From positions 21,457,071 to 21,521,070 of the forward strand of contig CM018052.1 in assembly GCA_008638375.1 (NCBI GenBank): a stretch of DNA of 64,000 nt, in the 5' to 3' direction. Positions 12,876 to 23,849 of the stretch are shown here, in pieces. Under the pieces are notes generated by a model that was not told the origin of the DNA, did not search any database, and saw only the letters and a list, made by a program, of their open reading frames with translations. Numbering within the stretch: the first letter of the stretch is position 1; the number at the start of each line of letters is the position of its first letter. The translations under genes were made by a program, and so were the position numbers. Source of the DNA: Nyssa sinensis (taxonomy: Eukaryota; Streptophyta; Magnoliopsida; Cornales; Nyssaceae).

Positions 12876-14141
12876 TTAAAGTTGGCTAGATTTGATCATT
12901 CTGAGACCAATCATTGGATTGTAGAAATTGTAGGCTTTTGAAAATTGACTGTAGCCAATGAAAATACACTTTTCACCTCTATCATCAAGTTTCTTTCTAA
13001 GATGATCTGGCACATAAGCATATGCAATGCATCCAAACACCCTTAGATGTTTAATAATCAGCTTTTGTCCACTCCAAGCTTCCTGTGAAGTTTTGTTAGA
13101 AACGCTTCCAGTAAGGCACTTATTCAAGACATAGATAGCACAAGAAACAGCTTCAGCCCAAAATCCTTTAAGCAACTTTTTAAATTTAACATGCATTTAA
13201 CTATATCCATAACAGTTTTATTATTTCTCTCTACCACTCTGTTTTGCTGCGGAGTATATCTAGTAGTCAACTGGTTCTTTAAAAAATCATCACAAACAAG
13301 ATACTTTATACCTCTATCAGTTCTCAATGTTTTAATTTGAAATTCATTTCACTTTTCAACATAAGCCTTGAATTTTTTAAAAGTATCACAAGCATCAAAT
13401 TTATATTGTAAAAAATAAACTCATGTTATTCACTTCACTAATCATCAATGAATGTAATAAAATACCTACTTCCACCATTAGAAGGTACCTCAATTGAGCA
13501 CAAATCTGAGTAAATCAACTCCAAAGGCCTTTTGGCTCTTCATGAATTTTTTATAGGAAAAGCATCTCTATGTTTCTTTCCCATAACACAAGTCTCACAA
13601 ACTTTGTTAGGGTATCAGTAATAAGAAAACCAAAAACCTAATGTTTTTGAGTAAGAAAATTAAGACTGCCAAACTTCACATGCCCAAAACATAAATGCCA
13701 TAACCAACTATCATCGTCAATCATAGAACTAAAGTAAGGTAAATTCTCAGATTTAATACTCAATGGAAATAAATGATTTGGAGTCATGTTTACCTTTGCT
13801 ATTAGTCCCATATGATCATCATTAATTGTGCAAGCTCCGTGGTGGATTCGCATATCATAACCTCTCTCTGAAAGTTGCCTCATACTCAACAAATTTTGTT
13901 GCAAACTTGGTACAGAAAACACATTTGAAATATACTTGTGAGACACATTCTTTAAACTGATTGCTATTCTGCCTTTACCCATCACATGTATCTTTGAATT
14001 ATTTTCAAACTTTACCTCTGATCGAACGGACTCATCTAAGTCAGAAAACATGTCTTTCTTACCACACATGTGATTACTACAGCCAATATCCAAATACCAC
14101 TTAGTACTATCATTATTATCCATAACATTATAAGCCAACAA
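12876..14141 (-). pseudogene. Copia-A protease and integrase (broken)
   Basis: The protease site reads WYLDIGCSNHMCG at about 14090 (functional relatives have DTG). It is followed by the GAG-pre-integrase motif WLWHLCFGHVKFGSL near 13700. Integrase pieces follow: GKKHRDAFPI near 13560, RTDRGIKYL and TPQQNRVVERNNKT at 13124-13327, then LRVFGCIAYAYVP and KCIFIGYSQFSKAYN at 12876-13196. The pieces lie in different frames with stops between them. The Ile in place of Thr in the protease triad is a further sign of decay. Confidence 0.85.
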
Positions 14142-14199
14142 CAGGTTTCCAAATCATTATTACCACCAAAATTATTTTCAGCAACATTAGCGTAATGAT

Positions 14200-15120
14200 C
14201 TCTGTTATTCAGCTTTTTATATCTGTAATCAGACTTTTTATGTCCAAAGTTGCCACAATTAAAACATTGAATATTAGATTTATGAGATTGTGGATTAGAA
14301 TTGTTACCATCCCCTCTTCCTTGGACTGATCTATGCTGCCAATTATTATTCTACCATTGATTGTTGTTATGCCACTAATTGCCTCTGCCTTTTCCTCCAC
14401 CAGATCTGTTATGCCCATTATTGTTCTTACCTCCTCTATTGTTGTAATTCCGCCCTTTGTTCTGGTAGCCTTGAAAACGTTGATTAAACCCTGTATTATT
14501 TTGAGACTTACCTTTTTCATTCTTCAAATTTATAACTGAGCCTGTAAAGCTTCATCCACATAATTTTTTGATCTCTCATTTAAGTATTGTTTATGAACTG
14601 TCAATGAACCTTCTCATTCATCCATCGTCATGGACTCCAAGTTAGCAGCTCTTCAATAGCAATCACTTTGTATTCAAACCGTAGTGTCAAGTTTCAAAAA
14701 AAAAAAATTCAACTATTTGACGGTCTGCTATTTGTTCACCATTGGTCCTTATCTCATTAACAAGCGTCGTGGTTCGCGAAAAATAATCAGAAATAGTTTC
14801 TGATTTTTTCATTTACAACAACTCAAAATCTCTATGCAGTTTTTGTAATCTGGCCTTTTCACCAACATATGTTTTTTTTTAGAATATCCCATACTTATTT
14901 CGTAAACTGAACATGGGCAATTTTACAAAGGGCGGAAAAATCTAATTCTTGATGAATACAATTTAAAGTTTTGAAGTGTACTCGCCTTATTTGCTCATGT
15001 GCATTTGCTGCAAGATTTTCTTTAATGAACTCCATCGTCAAACCACTTGAATCAAAAAATGTTATTATCGCACTCTCTCAAATAGGAAAAGGAGTTTTCC
15101 CATCAAATTTGTGTACTATA
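14200..15120 (-). pseudogene. Copia-A gag (broken)
   Basis: Minus-strand pieces include SETISDYFSRTTTLVNEIR and NGEQIADRQIVEFF (gag polyprotein of Copia type, UBN2-like). A zinc knuckle CFNCGNFGHKKSDY follows near 14230-14275; its last Cys position is Tyr. Low-complexity G/R/I-rich frames at 14209-14520 lie over the same stretch. Gag would form the particle and bind RNA. Frameshifts, including a poly-A run at about 14695-14708, disable it. Confidence 0.75.
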
Positions 15121-15159
15121 CAAATAAGCGTAGTTGTCTTCACGAATTAAAAAATCAGA

Positions 15160-15170
15160 CTCTGATACCA
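15160..15170 (-). other. Copia-A primer-binding site
   Basis: On the minus strand this reads TGGTATCAGAG, complementary to initiator tRNA-Met, immediately inside the 5' LTR (15171-15373). This fixes the element orientation. Confidence 0.8.
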
Positions 15171-15373
15171 ATTATTGGACCGAAACAATCTAAAATTTTG
15201 TTAGAAGAAGCCATGTCACACTGTAACAAGAAAACGAAAGTCTGGTGGAAAGAAAAAAATATAAAACCAAGTTACTGGTTTGAATAAATTCAAGTATCAA
15301 GATAACAAAGGTTGTCTTGGTTAACATGTAATCAAGAAAATGTTTCTCACACTTTTATTAATTATGGCAATCA
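15171..15373 (-). repeat. Copia-A 5' LTR
   Basis: Partner of 10650-10850. It abuts the primer-binding site on one side and the CCATT target duplication plus the resumed LINE frame on the other. Confidence 0.82.
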
Positions 15374-15378
15374 CCATT

Positions 15379-16330
15379 CTAAAAGATGCTTTAGTGGAAA
15401 AGCCTAACCTATAAAAAGATGGCACTATGTTCATATATGGTGCTACCAGGACTACAAAGGAGAACATCTGCACCATTTTGGGTATGAAGCAAGGCAAGTT
15501 ACCAGTCACATACCTAGGCATTCCCCTAATTTCTACCAAACTGAGAGCAACAGATTACAAATCCCTTGTGGATAAAATTATTGTCAAAGCCCAAAGTTTG
15601 ATCTCTAGGTTCCTATCATATGCAAGCAAAGTCTAGTTAATAGTTGCAGTCTTGTAAAACATCCAAACTTACTAGTTTAACATCCTAATTAATCCTCCCT
15701 AAAGCTATGATAAAATAGATTGAGCAAGTATTGAGAAGGTTCTTGTCGTTTGGTCCATCGCTAAAGTACATTGGCTCGAAGGTAGCTTAGGACTCCATTT
15801 GCACTCCCAAAAAAGGAAGTGTCTTAGGTCTTAGAAGGGTGGCAAACTGGAACAAAGCAGCCATCCTAAGGCATATTTGGGACCTTTGTAATATGAAGAA
15901 AATTTTGTGGATTAAGTGGTGCCATTCTTATTTCATTAAGGAAAATAGCTTCTACAACTTAGCAATCCCAACTGGCTATAACCGAGGCTAGAGAAAATTT
16001 TTGAAACTCAAGCTATATGCTAGATCCTTGATATATACTGCAATTGAAGATGGAAAAGATACATTCTTATGGTATGATAATTGGCATTCACCGGGTCCTT
16101 TTAACTTGACCTATGGTCCATATATAGCAGTTGAAAGCAATAGCACTGATACTACTACATTTGCTTGTATTATCAGAGATGGCGGATGGAGATGGCCTTA
16201 CAGCCCTTCATCCAACCTTTACCTCATCAAAGAAGCCTTGCGCCAATGGTGGTCTCTTGACCACTCAATCTACTTATCCACCACTGTTTACATGATTTGG
16301 CATAAAGACAATCGATCAAAGAATTTTTGA
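15379..16330 (+). pseudogene. LINE reverse transcriptase, C-terminal half (broken)
   Basis: The frame resumes with LKDALVEKPNL, then MFIYGATRTTKENI and GKLPVTYLGIPLISTKL (the thumb-adjacent YLGIPL motif of plant LINEs). Further downstream come FLWYDNWHSPGPF and LYLIKEALRQWW, then YMIWHKDNRS, the typical C-terminus. The usual zinc-binding RT-associated domain between the last two blocks is largely missing, so an internal deletion is likely. Stops at about 15636 and elsewhere break the frame. A non-coding tail of about 280 bp leads to the poly(A) at 16606. Confidence 0.8.
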
Positions 16331-16667
16331 AGGTACGTAAAATAGAACTACTGATCATCTCAGTAGAAAGATCACCGAGGGGCCATTTGTGACACAATTA
16401 TGCCATGGAAGAAGATAGAAAATTCCTTTTTAAATTGGGATATTAGCAACAACTTGGTTTGAATAGTAGTATATTTGGTTAATGCCTAATGTTAATTCTG
16501 TTTGTGCCTTAGCTTTATTCTCTTGTAATTTCATGTTTTGGATGTTCTTTCCCTGTTTGTTGTAATCATGTGGACTGTTTTTGAGTTCAATAAATTTGAA
16601 CTTTCCAAAAAAAAAAAAGTTTGCAGAAATTGATTAATTCTGCAAATTAAATATTGAGAATAACTTC

Positions 16668-17230
16668 TGATATACCACAAAGTGACAAACCAATCCTCAT
16701 GTAACACGTATGCTTACGGACCAGGCAATACTCGGCCATTCAGAGCAGACCTACGCCCCGCCAGAACTTACACTCCGTTTAAAGCAAATCTACATTCTTA
16801 CAGAACTCATAGGTCTGAGCACAGACCTTCAGAGCACTCCCCGTGGTTCAGAGCTCATCACCGCCTTAACACCTGCCGAGCAGAGAATAAGGAAACGGTC
16901 TTCTACAAGGAAACTGCCACACATAGTTATCTCTTTGGTGCAGTATCCAACATAGTAATTGCGATTCTCTGATGATCAAATCCCTACTTTCATGGCTCCA
17001 AATCCTAATCAACTTAGGAATCACTAAGCCTATAAATAAAACCCTAAGATACGTTTTTATATTCATGCTCATTCTTTGGCTTACATTACAGTCTTTTCAA
17101 TTCAGTTTATTAACTTAAGCATCGGAGTGGCTACTGCTGGAGCCAATCCGATGGTCCTCTAATCTTCTTCTTTGAGTGTTCTTCAGGGAGCCGAGCTCAG
17201 AATACACATCAGCCAAAAAGTGTAGCATTA
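16668..17230 (+). repeat. Gypsy-A 5' LTR
   Basis: Pairs with 26219-26777 along its whole length. It contains a TATA-like TATAAATAAAACC at about 17031-17043, a plausible element promoter. The 3' terminus ATTA has diverged from the ATCA of the partner. Confidence 0.92.
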
Positions 17231-17233
17231 TTT

Positions 17234-17250
17234 TGGCGCCATTTGTGGGA
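17234..17250 (+). other. Gypsy-A primer-binding site
   Basis: TGGCGCCATTTGTGGGA, three bases after the LTR, matches the TGGCGCC-type primer sites of Tat and Athila Gypsy elements rather than the tRNA-Met type used by the other elements here. Confidence 0.8.
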
Positions 17251-17309
17251 ACGACAATCACCAAGTGCTCTACTTGCGCAAAACTCATTCTCCTTTTCAC
17301 TAAAGGATT

Positions 17310-19120
17310 ATGGCTCCCAATTTTCGATCGAGAAGGAATACTCAAAATCCTCAACCCCGACCGCCTGCCGGACGAGGAAGAGGACGAACAAGTGATCCCG
17401 TGCAGCAAGAGCTCGACCAAGTCAAACGGCAAAACCAGTTTATGCAAAAACAACTCCTAGCCATGTCCAGAACTCTAGCAATGCTCACTCAGAATCGTGA
17501 AGCTAATCCTTTGAATCCACCCGTCAACACAACCGATCAACAACCTCCTATTACTGCTCACATTCATGGAGATCCCCCAATTGTCGGCAGCCGCAGGCAA
17601 AGGGATACCAACTTTTATCCCAGAAGTCCATTACCGGAGCATCACTAGGGCTCCAGTCCTTGGGGCTTCGGGAGTGAATTCACCACCACAAGAGTCTCAA
17701 CCTCAAGTAGCTCCTACGCCTCTAGTCTAGAAAGACCAAAGTAATCCCCCAACCATGGGCCGAGATCATCCTATCCATATAGGCCCTGAAACCACAAGGC
17801 TTGAGTCGCAGCAACCAATCTTGCCTAGGGGTCCACAAAGAGCTGAAGAAGTTGCAGAGTCTATGGATCGTACTATTGTTATGAGGGGTGCTCAAAACCC
17901 TCCAGAACGAGATGAGTTAGCCAGGCTGCTCGAAAGGTTTGCTGTATCATTCACTCCTGCTATCATGGTCGATGAGAGACCAAAGAAATTTATTGTCCCA
18001 AAGTTCACTCCTTATGATGGGACAAGGGATCCGGGGGACCACCTTTCCCATTACTAGCACACCATGGCCCTACATAGCGCCTCTTACGCCTTTATGTGCC
18101 GAACATTTGTAACCAACCTTAATGGTACTACTCTGAAGTGGTTTCATCACCTTCCACCGAACTCTGTCACTAGTTTCTACGAGCTCGGTAGGAAATTCCT
18201 GGACAGGTTCATGACTAGTAGGAGGTTGAGAAAGGGCCCTAAATTCTTGTTAAACATGAAACAAACCAAGGAGGAGCCCCTTAGAAAGTACATTGCACGC
18301 TTCAATGCCGAACTTACGAAGATTACGGATTGTAGCTCAAGCTTTCTAGTGGCCACTTTAACTGCTGGTCTTGCTCAAGGAGGTTTTAGGGATTCTCTAA
18401 CTAAGAGTCCTCCTACCGACATGACAACCCTCATGGATTGAGCCAGAAAGTACATTAACTTAGAAGAAGCAAAAGACACCTCCTGAAAGATTAAAGAGCA
18501 AGCCTAGAGAGATGACCAGAAGAAGGATGACCAGAAGAGGGACCCCAGTACAACCAAGAAAAGGGTTAGAAGCCCAGAAAAAAGAATGGCGTCCAGAACT
18601 CTATTTAATTCAGGACTAAGAGAGTTCGCCAATTTTACTTCTCTAAACACCTCTCCAAACAACATACTTCGGCAAGTAAGATCTCGAGAAAATTTACGGT
18701 GGCCAGAGACTTTAAAAGGTGACCCCAGCTACAGGGACTAGAGCAAGTATTGTGATTTCCACAAAAATCGTGAGCATACAACTAATACATATAAGGCCCT
18801 CAAACATGAGATCGAGCAGCTTATAAGGAGAGGACGACTGTAAGAATTTGTCAGGCAGGACAAAAGGCAGAACCCCCGCGACGATAGGCCTCAGCAGAGG
18901 AGGCCGGATCAGAGGCCTGACTAGAGACAAGAGCAAAGGGAAGGTCAAAATGAGCCTCAACGGCAGAACAACCAAGTAATCTTCATCCTTCATGCAGACT
19001 CCCCTATAATGAGAATGTCAAATAAATCAAGAAAACGATATGCTCGGGAGGCTAGAGTTACTCCTAGCATCATACAGATCTCTAATGTCGAGAAAAGATT
19101 GAGGCCAGTACCTAAAATCT
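17310..19120 (+). pseudogene. Gypsy-A gag (broken)
   Basis: Starts MAPNFRSRRNTQNPQPRPPAG at 17310, typical of a basic, proline-rich Gypsy gag N-terminus. The capsid region follows: PKFTPYDGTRDPGDHL and WFHHLPPNSVTSFYELGRKF (17995-18200), then KGPKFLLNMKQTKEEPLRKY. A knuckle-like segment, KYCDFHKNREHTTNTY near 18750, corresponds to the Cys/His region of Tat gags, with its final Cys lost. In-frame stops occur at 17646, 18055, 18439 and later. Gag would package element RNA. Confidence 0.85.
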
Positions 19121-19129
19121 AGTTCTTGG

Positions 19130-19610
19130 ATCAAGATCTTGAAGGGGTACACTGTCCTCATAGTGATGCTCTTGTCATCTCCCTCAAAATTGTCAACTTT
19201 GAGATTTGAAGAGTCCTCATGGATACTGGGAGTTCGACGGATGTACTGTTCTTCGAGCCTTTCAAACAGATGAAGCTCAACCCTAGTGACATCAAGCCCA
19301 CTGGTGTAATCATGGCGGGATTTGATGGGAATCTCAATACTCTATTAGGAAGGATTGACCTCGCTACCACAACAAAAGAGAGAGACGGACAAAAAACCAT
19401 AGTAACTGAATACATGGTTATGAATGCCAAATCCCCTTATAATGTCATAATTGGGAGACCTTGGCTACATCAGATGGGAATAGTCACCTCGACCCTCCAC
19501 CAATGCCTAAAATATGTCCACAATCAAGTTGTCTACTCCATCAGAGGATGCCAACCAACTTCTAGAGAATGCCATGCTCTCGCACTCAAGGTAAAGGCTC
19601 TCAAATAGCA
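19130..19610 (+). pseudogene. Gypsy-A aspartic protease
   Basis: The active-site motif MDTGSSTDVLFF (D-T-G) is intact at 19219, and NVIIGRPWLHQMG follows near 19441. This order and spacing fit Tat-type retroviral-like proteases. A TGA lies just before the motif, where relatives have Arg, and a TAG ends the frame at 19606. The domain itself is the best preserved of this element. Confidence 0.85.
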
Positions 19611-19739
19611 ATTACTGCAAGCCCGTGAATGTGGGGATCCAGTCCTCTCCCACTATCACGAGATAGAAGACTACCCTTCCAGAATTGATGAACCACTAAG
19701 CCCCAAAGGAAGGGACAGCAGGGTCAAGCCCATAGGGGA

Positions 19740-21060
19740 CCCCATCAAAGTACTAGTCAGCTCGGAATCCCAAAGGCGCTACCTGCAGATAGGTCCAGAC
19801 CTGACGCTTGCCGAGCAGGATGAGATGATAAAATTTTTGAAGAGAAACCTCTCTGTATTTGCTTGGGAAACAAAGGATATGGAGGGTATAGATCCAGATC
19901 TCGTCACTCATAAATTGATAGTAGATCCAGACCATCCACAGTGAGACAAAAAAGAAGGCCACTCGCTCCAGAACGGCATCAGGTCATTAATGAAGAGGTT
20001 CAAAGACTGCTTGAAGCCAAGATGATATGAGAAGTATTTTACCCTGATTGGCTAGCCAACACCATTCTAGTCAAAAATAAAAATGGCAAGTGGAAAGTCT
20101 GTGTTGACTATACAGACCTCAATAAAGCGTGTCCCAAAGATAGCTTTCCTTTGTCGAGGATAGATCAACTAGTTGATGCTACTGTAGGATACGAACTCAT
20201 GAGCTTCATGGATGCCTATTCAGGATATAATCAAATCCAGATGTACCCTCCAGGCCAGGAAAAGACAGCATTCATAACCGAACGAGGTCTCTATTGCTAT
20301 AGAGTGATGCCGTTCGGACTAAAAAATGCTGGGGCCACATACCAGCGTCTGGTTAATAAGATGTTCATCCCTCTGATCGGCAGCACCATGGAAGTTTATA
20401 TTGATGATATGTTGGTTAAAAGCCAATGGAAGGATAGCTACCTCCAGCACTTGGCTCAAACATTTGATATCCTAAAGCAATATAAGATGAAGCTCAATCC
20501 CTCAAAGTGCACATTTGGTGTAACGAAGGGAAAGTTCTTGGAATACATTGTCTCTCAGAGAGGTATAGAAGAAGACCCCACTCAGATTGGGGCTCTAGTT
20601 GGACTGGAGTCACCAAAGACCAAGAAAGACATTCAAGCTCTGAATGGCAGAATTACAGCTCTCAACAAATTTATCTCCAAATCCACTGATCATTGCCTAC
20701 CGTTCTTTAGAGCTCTGAAGGGTAACAAAGCTCTACAGTGGACGAAAGAGTGTGAAAAATCCTTTCAAGAACTGAAAGAATACCTAGCATCACCTGAACT
20801 TTTATCAAAACCAGTCTAGGGAGAAAAGCTACTTCTCTACCTTGTTGCCTCCGAGAACGCCGTTAATTCCGTATTGGTCAGACAGGACAAGGGCATCCAG
20901 AGGCCCATATTTTATGTCAGCAGGGCACTGTTAGACACAGAGAAGAGGTACCCTGAGATTGAGAAACTGGCCCCTGCGCTTATAGTATTTGCTCAGAAGC
21001 TTTGACCTTATTTCCAAGCACATCCCATTGAAATTCGAACTGCCTACCCCTTAAAGTTAG
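19740..21060 (+). pseudogene. Gypsy-A reverse transcriptase and first RNase H
   Basis: A one-base shift near 19942 separates VFAWETKDMEGIDPDLVTHK from the RT proper. The RT has KVCVDYTDLNKACPKD, FMDAYSGYNQI, YRVMPFGLKNAGATYQRLVN and VYIDDMLVKS, so the YIDD catalytic box is intact. In-frame TAG at 20817 separates the RT from the first RNase H (LYLVASENAVNSVLVRQ and RPIFYVSRALLDTEKRYPEI). A TGA near 21003 interrupts LxPYFQAHPI. Confidence 0.88.
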
Positions 21061-21850
21061 TACTAAGGAAATCTGAGGTGTCAGGGCGATTAGTCAAATG
21101 GTCAGTGGAGTTAAGGGAGTTCAACATATCCTATGTTCCACGGATCTCAATTAAAGGGCAAGCCTTGGCCGATTTTGTTGCTGAGTTTACCCCAGCACAG
21201 CAGGACAGCGCACAGCTTTGCGAGAGTTTGGGAACATGGCAGCTTTACACTGACGGATCATCCACCGACCATGGCTCTGGAGTTGGTGTGGTGTTACAAT
21301 ACCCTGATGGGCTCATGACAAAAAAGGCAGTTAGCCTAGGATTCAGAGCCTCCAACAATGAAGTTGAATATGAAGCCCTTATCCTAGGGATAAAGCTAGC
21401 ACAGGAGTGTGAGGCTCAGAACCTCGAAGTCTTCTCTGATTCCCAATTTGTAGTTAGCCAAGTTCTGGAAGAGTTTGCCATTAAAGATGACAGGATGCTT
21501 CGGTATTTAGAACTGGTCAACTCGCTAAAATGCTCCTTCCAAGCATTCTCTATCCAAAAAATAAAGAGAGGCCAGAACTACAGAGCTAATGCTTCAGCAA
21601 ACATGGCATCCCATCTGAAATCAGAAGGAGATGCTACACTAAAAGTCTCACACCAGCCAAGACCGAGCATCGAAGAGACCCAAATCGCCCAAATCACAAA
21701 ACAACCTCAGAACTGGATGACTCCCATCCTCCAGTACTTGGAAGAAGGGCTCCTCCTAGAGGACAAAAGTAAGGCAAGAAAGATCCGAATTCGAGCAGCT
21801 CAGTACCTCATTATGAATGGAAGGCTTTACCAAAGGTCTTATTCTTAACC
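21060..21850 (+). pseudogene. Gypsy-A second RNase H (Tat-type)
   Basis: After the linker VKWSVELREFNISYVPR comes WQLYTDGSSTDHGSGVGVVL, then NNEVEYEALILGIKLAQE and VFSDSQFVVSQV. These are the D, E and D landmarks of an extra RNase H domain resembling plant and archaeal RNases H. It is found next to the retroviral-type RNase H in Tat elements. The frame is open for 256 codons, ending in a TAA at 21846. Confidence 0.87.
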
Positions 21851-22948
21851 TTTGCTGAGATGCCTATCTCTAAAAGAGTCTCAGTTTGTCCTAGCAGAAG
21901 TTCATAAAGGATATGTGGAAACTATAATGGGGGGAGAACCATAGCACACCGAGCTCTGACTCAAGGCTACTACTAGCCTAGAATGCTGAGGCGGGCTAAG
22001 GAATACGTCCGGAAGTGTGACAAGTGCCAAAGGTTCACTCCCTACTAACACCAGCCCCGCCAAGAGCTCGTCCCTATCACCAGCCCATGGCCTTTTGCTC
22101 AGTGGGGGATGGACATCATAGGTCTATTACCTAAAGCCACATCGAACAGGAAATATCTATAGGTGGCCATTGACTATTTCTCAAAATAGGCAGAAGCAGA
22201 GCCTCTAACACACATTATTGAGAAAGAAGTTAAGAGTTTCACTTAGAAGAACATAATCTGCAGGTTCGGCATACCACGCGTGATCATCTTAGACAACGGT
22301 ACGCAATTTGCTGGTAAAATTTTTAAAAAATTCTACCAAAACCTGCATACCAATCAACATTTTTCCTTCCCTAGTCATCCCCAAGCCAACAGGCAAGCAA
22401 AGGTCACCAACCGAACAATCCTTAATGCTCTTAAGAAAAGGTTGGAGGAAGCCAAGGGAAGATTGGCTGAAGAACTCCCTAGAGTACTCTAGGCTTACAG
22501 AACAACTAGAAGAATGCCAACCTCTGAAACTCCCTTTTCACTTGCCTACGGTACTGAAGCAGTGATCCCTGTTGAGATCGGTATGCCCACTCTAAGAACT
22601 GAAACTTTTAGCTAAGAAGCCAATGATCAACAGCTTGCGAAAAACTTGGACTTACTTGAAGAAAAGAGGGAACAAGCCAGGGTCAGGATGAAGGCATATC
22701 AACACAGAATGGCCAGCAACTCAAAACTAGGGCTAAAACCTGTCAACTTTCAGGTTGGAGATCTTATCCTAAGAAGAGTATTTCAAAACACCAAGAATCC
22801 CACTATGGGAAAGTTATCACCCAACTGGGAAGGCCCTTACAAAGTAACAAAGACTGTTAGACCTACCACCTATTGGTTAGAGAGCATGGATGGGAAACCT
22901 GTTCCCAAGCCTTGGAATATAGAGCACTTACACAAATATTATCAATAA
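21850..22948 (+). pseudogene. Gypsy-A integrase (broken)
   Basis: A zinc-binding remnant (RRAKEYVRKCDKCQRFTPY) leads to the core: WPFAQWGMDIIGLLPKA, VAIDYFSK, ICRFGIPRVIILDNGTQF and SHPQANRQAKVTNRTI. The C-terminus has WEGPYKVTKTV and ends NIEHLHKYYQ at 22945. The D, D and E positions (MDI, DNG, and a Lys where the catalytic Glu is expected in QAKVTN) suggest loss of the active Glu. At least six in-frame stops occur, several at positions where relatives have Trp or Gln. Confidence 0.88.
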
Positions 22949-22980
22949 AGATTTTTTCTTGTAATATTCCATGAAGTGTT

Positions 22981-23161
22981 TCCATCTTAATGTACAGACC
23001 TCGTGCCTGGTCCATCTTAATGTACAGACCTCGTGCTTGGTCCATCTTAATGTACAGACCTCATGTCTGGTCCATCTCAATGTATAGATCTCGTGTCTGG
23101 TCCATCTGAATGCACAGACCTTATGTCTGGTCCATCTCACTATACAGACCTTCAAGACTGG
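22981..23161 (+). repeat. 30-bp tandem repeat, six units, after pol
   Basis: Units start every 30 bases from 22981, the last being 31 bases. The consensus begins TCCATCTTAATGTACAGACC and ends with a TCGTGTCTGG-like stretch. The first two copies are nearly identical and later ones diverge. The array begins 33 bases after the integrase stop, at the start of the long 3' region. Confidence 0.92.
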
Positions 23162-23849
23162 TCCATTTAATTAAAACTACTCGGTTATTTCCAAACTAAA
23201 GGGAAATGGCTTAACTCAGCTGCTCGGCTACACAGTTACAAACATTTTTTTAGTCAGATACCCATTCCAACCAACTGTTATAAATCTGGTTGCTTAAGTT
23301 CTTATCAGTAAGTTCTGGAGAAAATGAAGGTGCCGATTATCGAAGTTCTTTTCCAGATACCATCAGTCCAGTTATTATTACAAGTCTTTTGGCTTAGCAG
23401 CTAGCTTCCACAAACCTGTTGTTCAAGTTATTCAGTACAAGTTCAGATTCAAATGCCCCCAATTTCAGGCTCAAGCTCAGTTGATTACTTTGATTTTCCT
23501 ACTTTCGAGAAACTTACACAGTTATTACAATTTTGTTTAAATTATTGCAAGTTATGCAGCTCGGAAGACAACCCACTACTCATGACCTATCAAAGAGTTA
23601 CAGTTATTTCTTGAGCAACTTTACTTACGTCAATTACAAGATTGAAGGGTTGAAGCCCATTTATACATTATAGAATAGTAGGACTTGCGACAATGCTTGA
23701 TCAACCTCAAAATTTGCAAGTATTATCATTCAAAAGAGAAAGAAGGCAAGAAGCTCTGAGGAAAAGATTGTATCATTGATAAGTATGTTCAGGTACATCA
23801 TCAAAAAAAAAAAAAGGAAAAATCAGAACTACAAAAGTTTTATCTCCTA

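Larger units (their letters stand above)
10650..15373 (-). mobile_element. Copia-A: Ty1/Copia retrotransposon, minus strand, decayed
   Basis: About 200-bp terminal repeats (10650-10850 and 15171-15373) bound a 4.7-kb element. The direct repeat CCATT occurs at 10645-10649 and 15374-15378, the expected 5-bp target duplication. Domain order on the minus strand is gag, zinc knuckle, protease, integrase, RT, RNase H, which is the Copia order. All frames carry stops or shifts. It is inserted antisense into the LINE. Confidence 0.88.
9845..16618 (+). mobile_element. LINE (non-LTR retrotransposon), 5'-truncated, interrupted by Copia-A
   Basis: Two coding blocks (about 9855-10649 and 15379-16330) read as one non-LTR reverse transcriptase, and the element ends in a poly(A) tract at about 16606-16618. 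No endonuclease domain was recognisable upstream of 9845, so it is probably 5'-truncated, as is common for LINEs. Copia-A (10650-15373) sits in the middle of the RT frame. No LINE target duplication was identified. Multiple stops and frameshifts make it inactive. Confidence 0.8.

Noticed and set aside
17115..17453. 112-codon minus-strand frame across the Gypsy-A LTR/gag junction
   Set aside because: Shadow of the plus-strand gag start and primer site; not conserved as a protein.
22981..23161. CRISPR-like regular 30-bp repeats
   Set aside because: Units are directly abutting without spacers and lie in a plant retrotransposon; this is a minisatellite.
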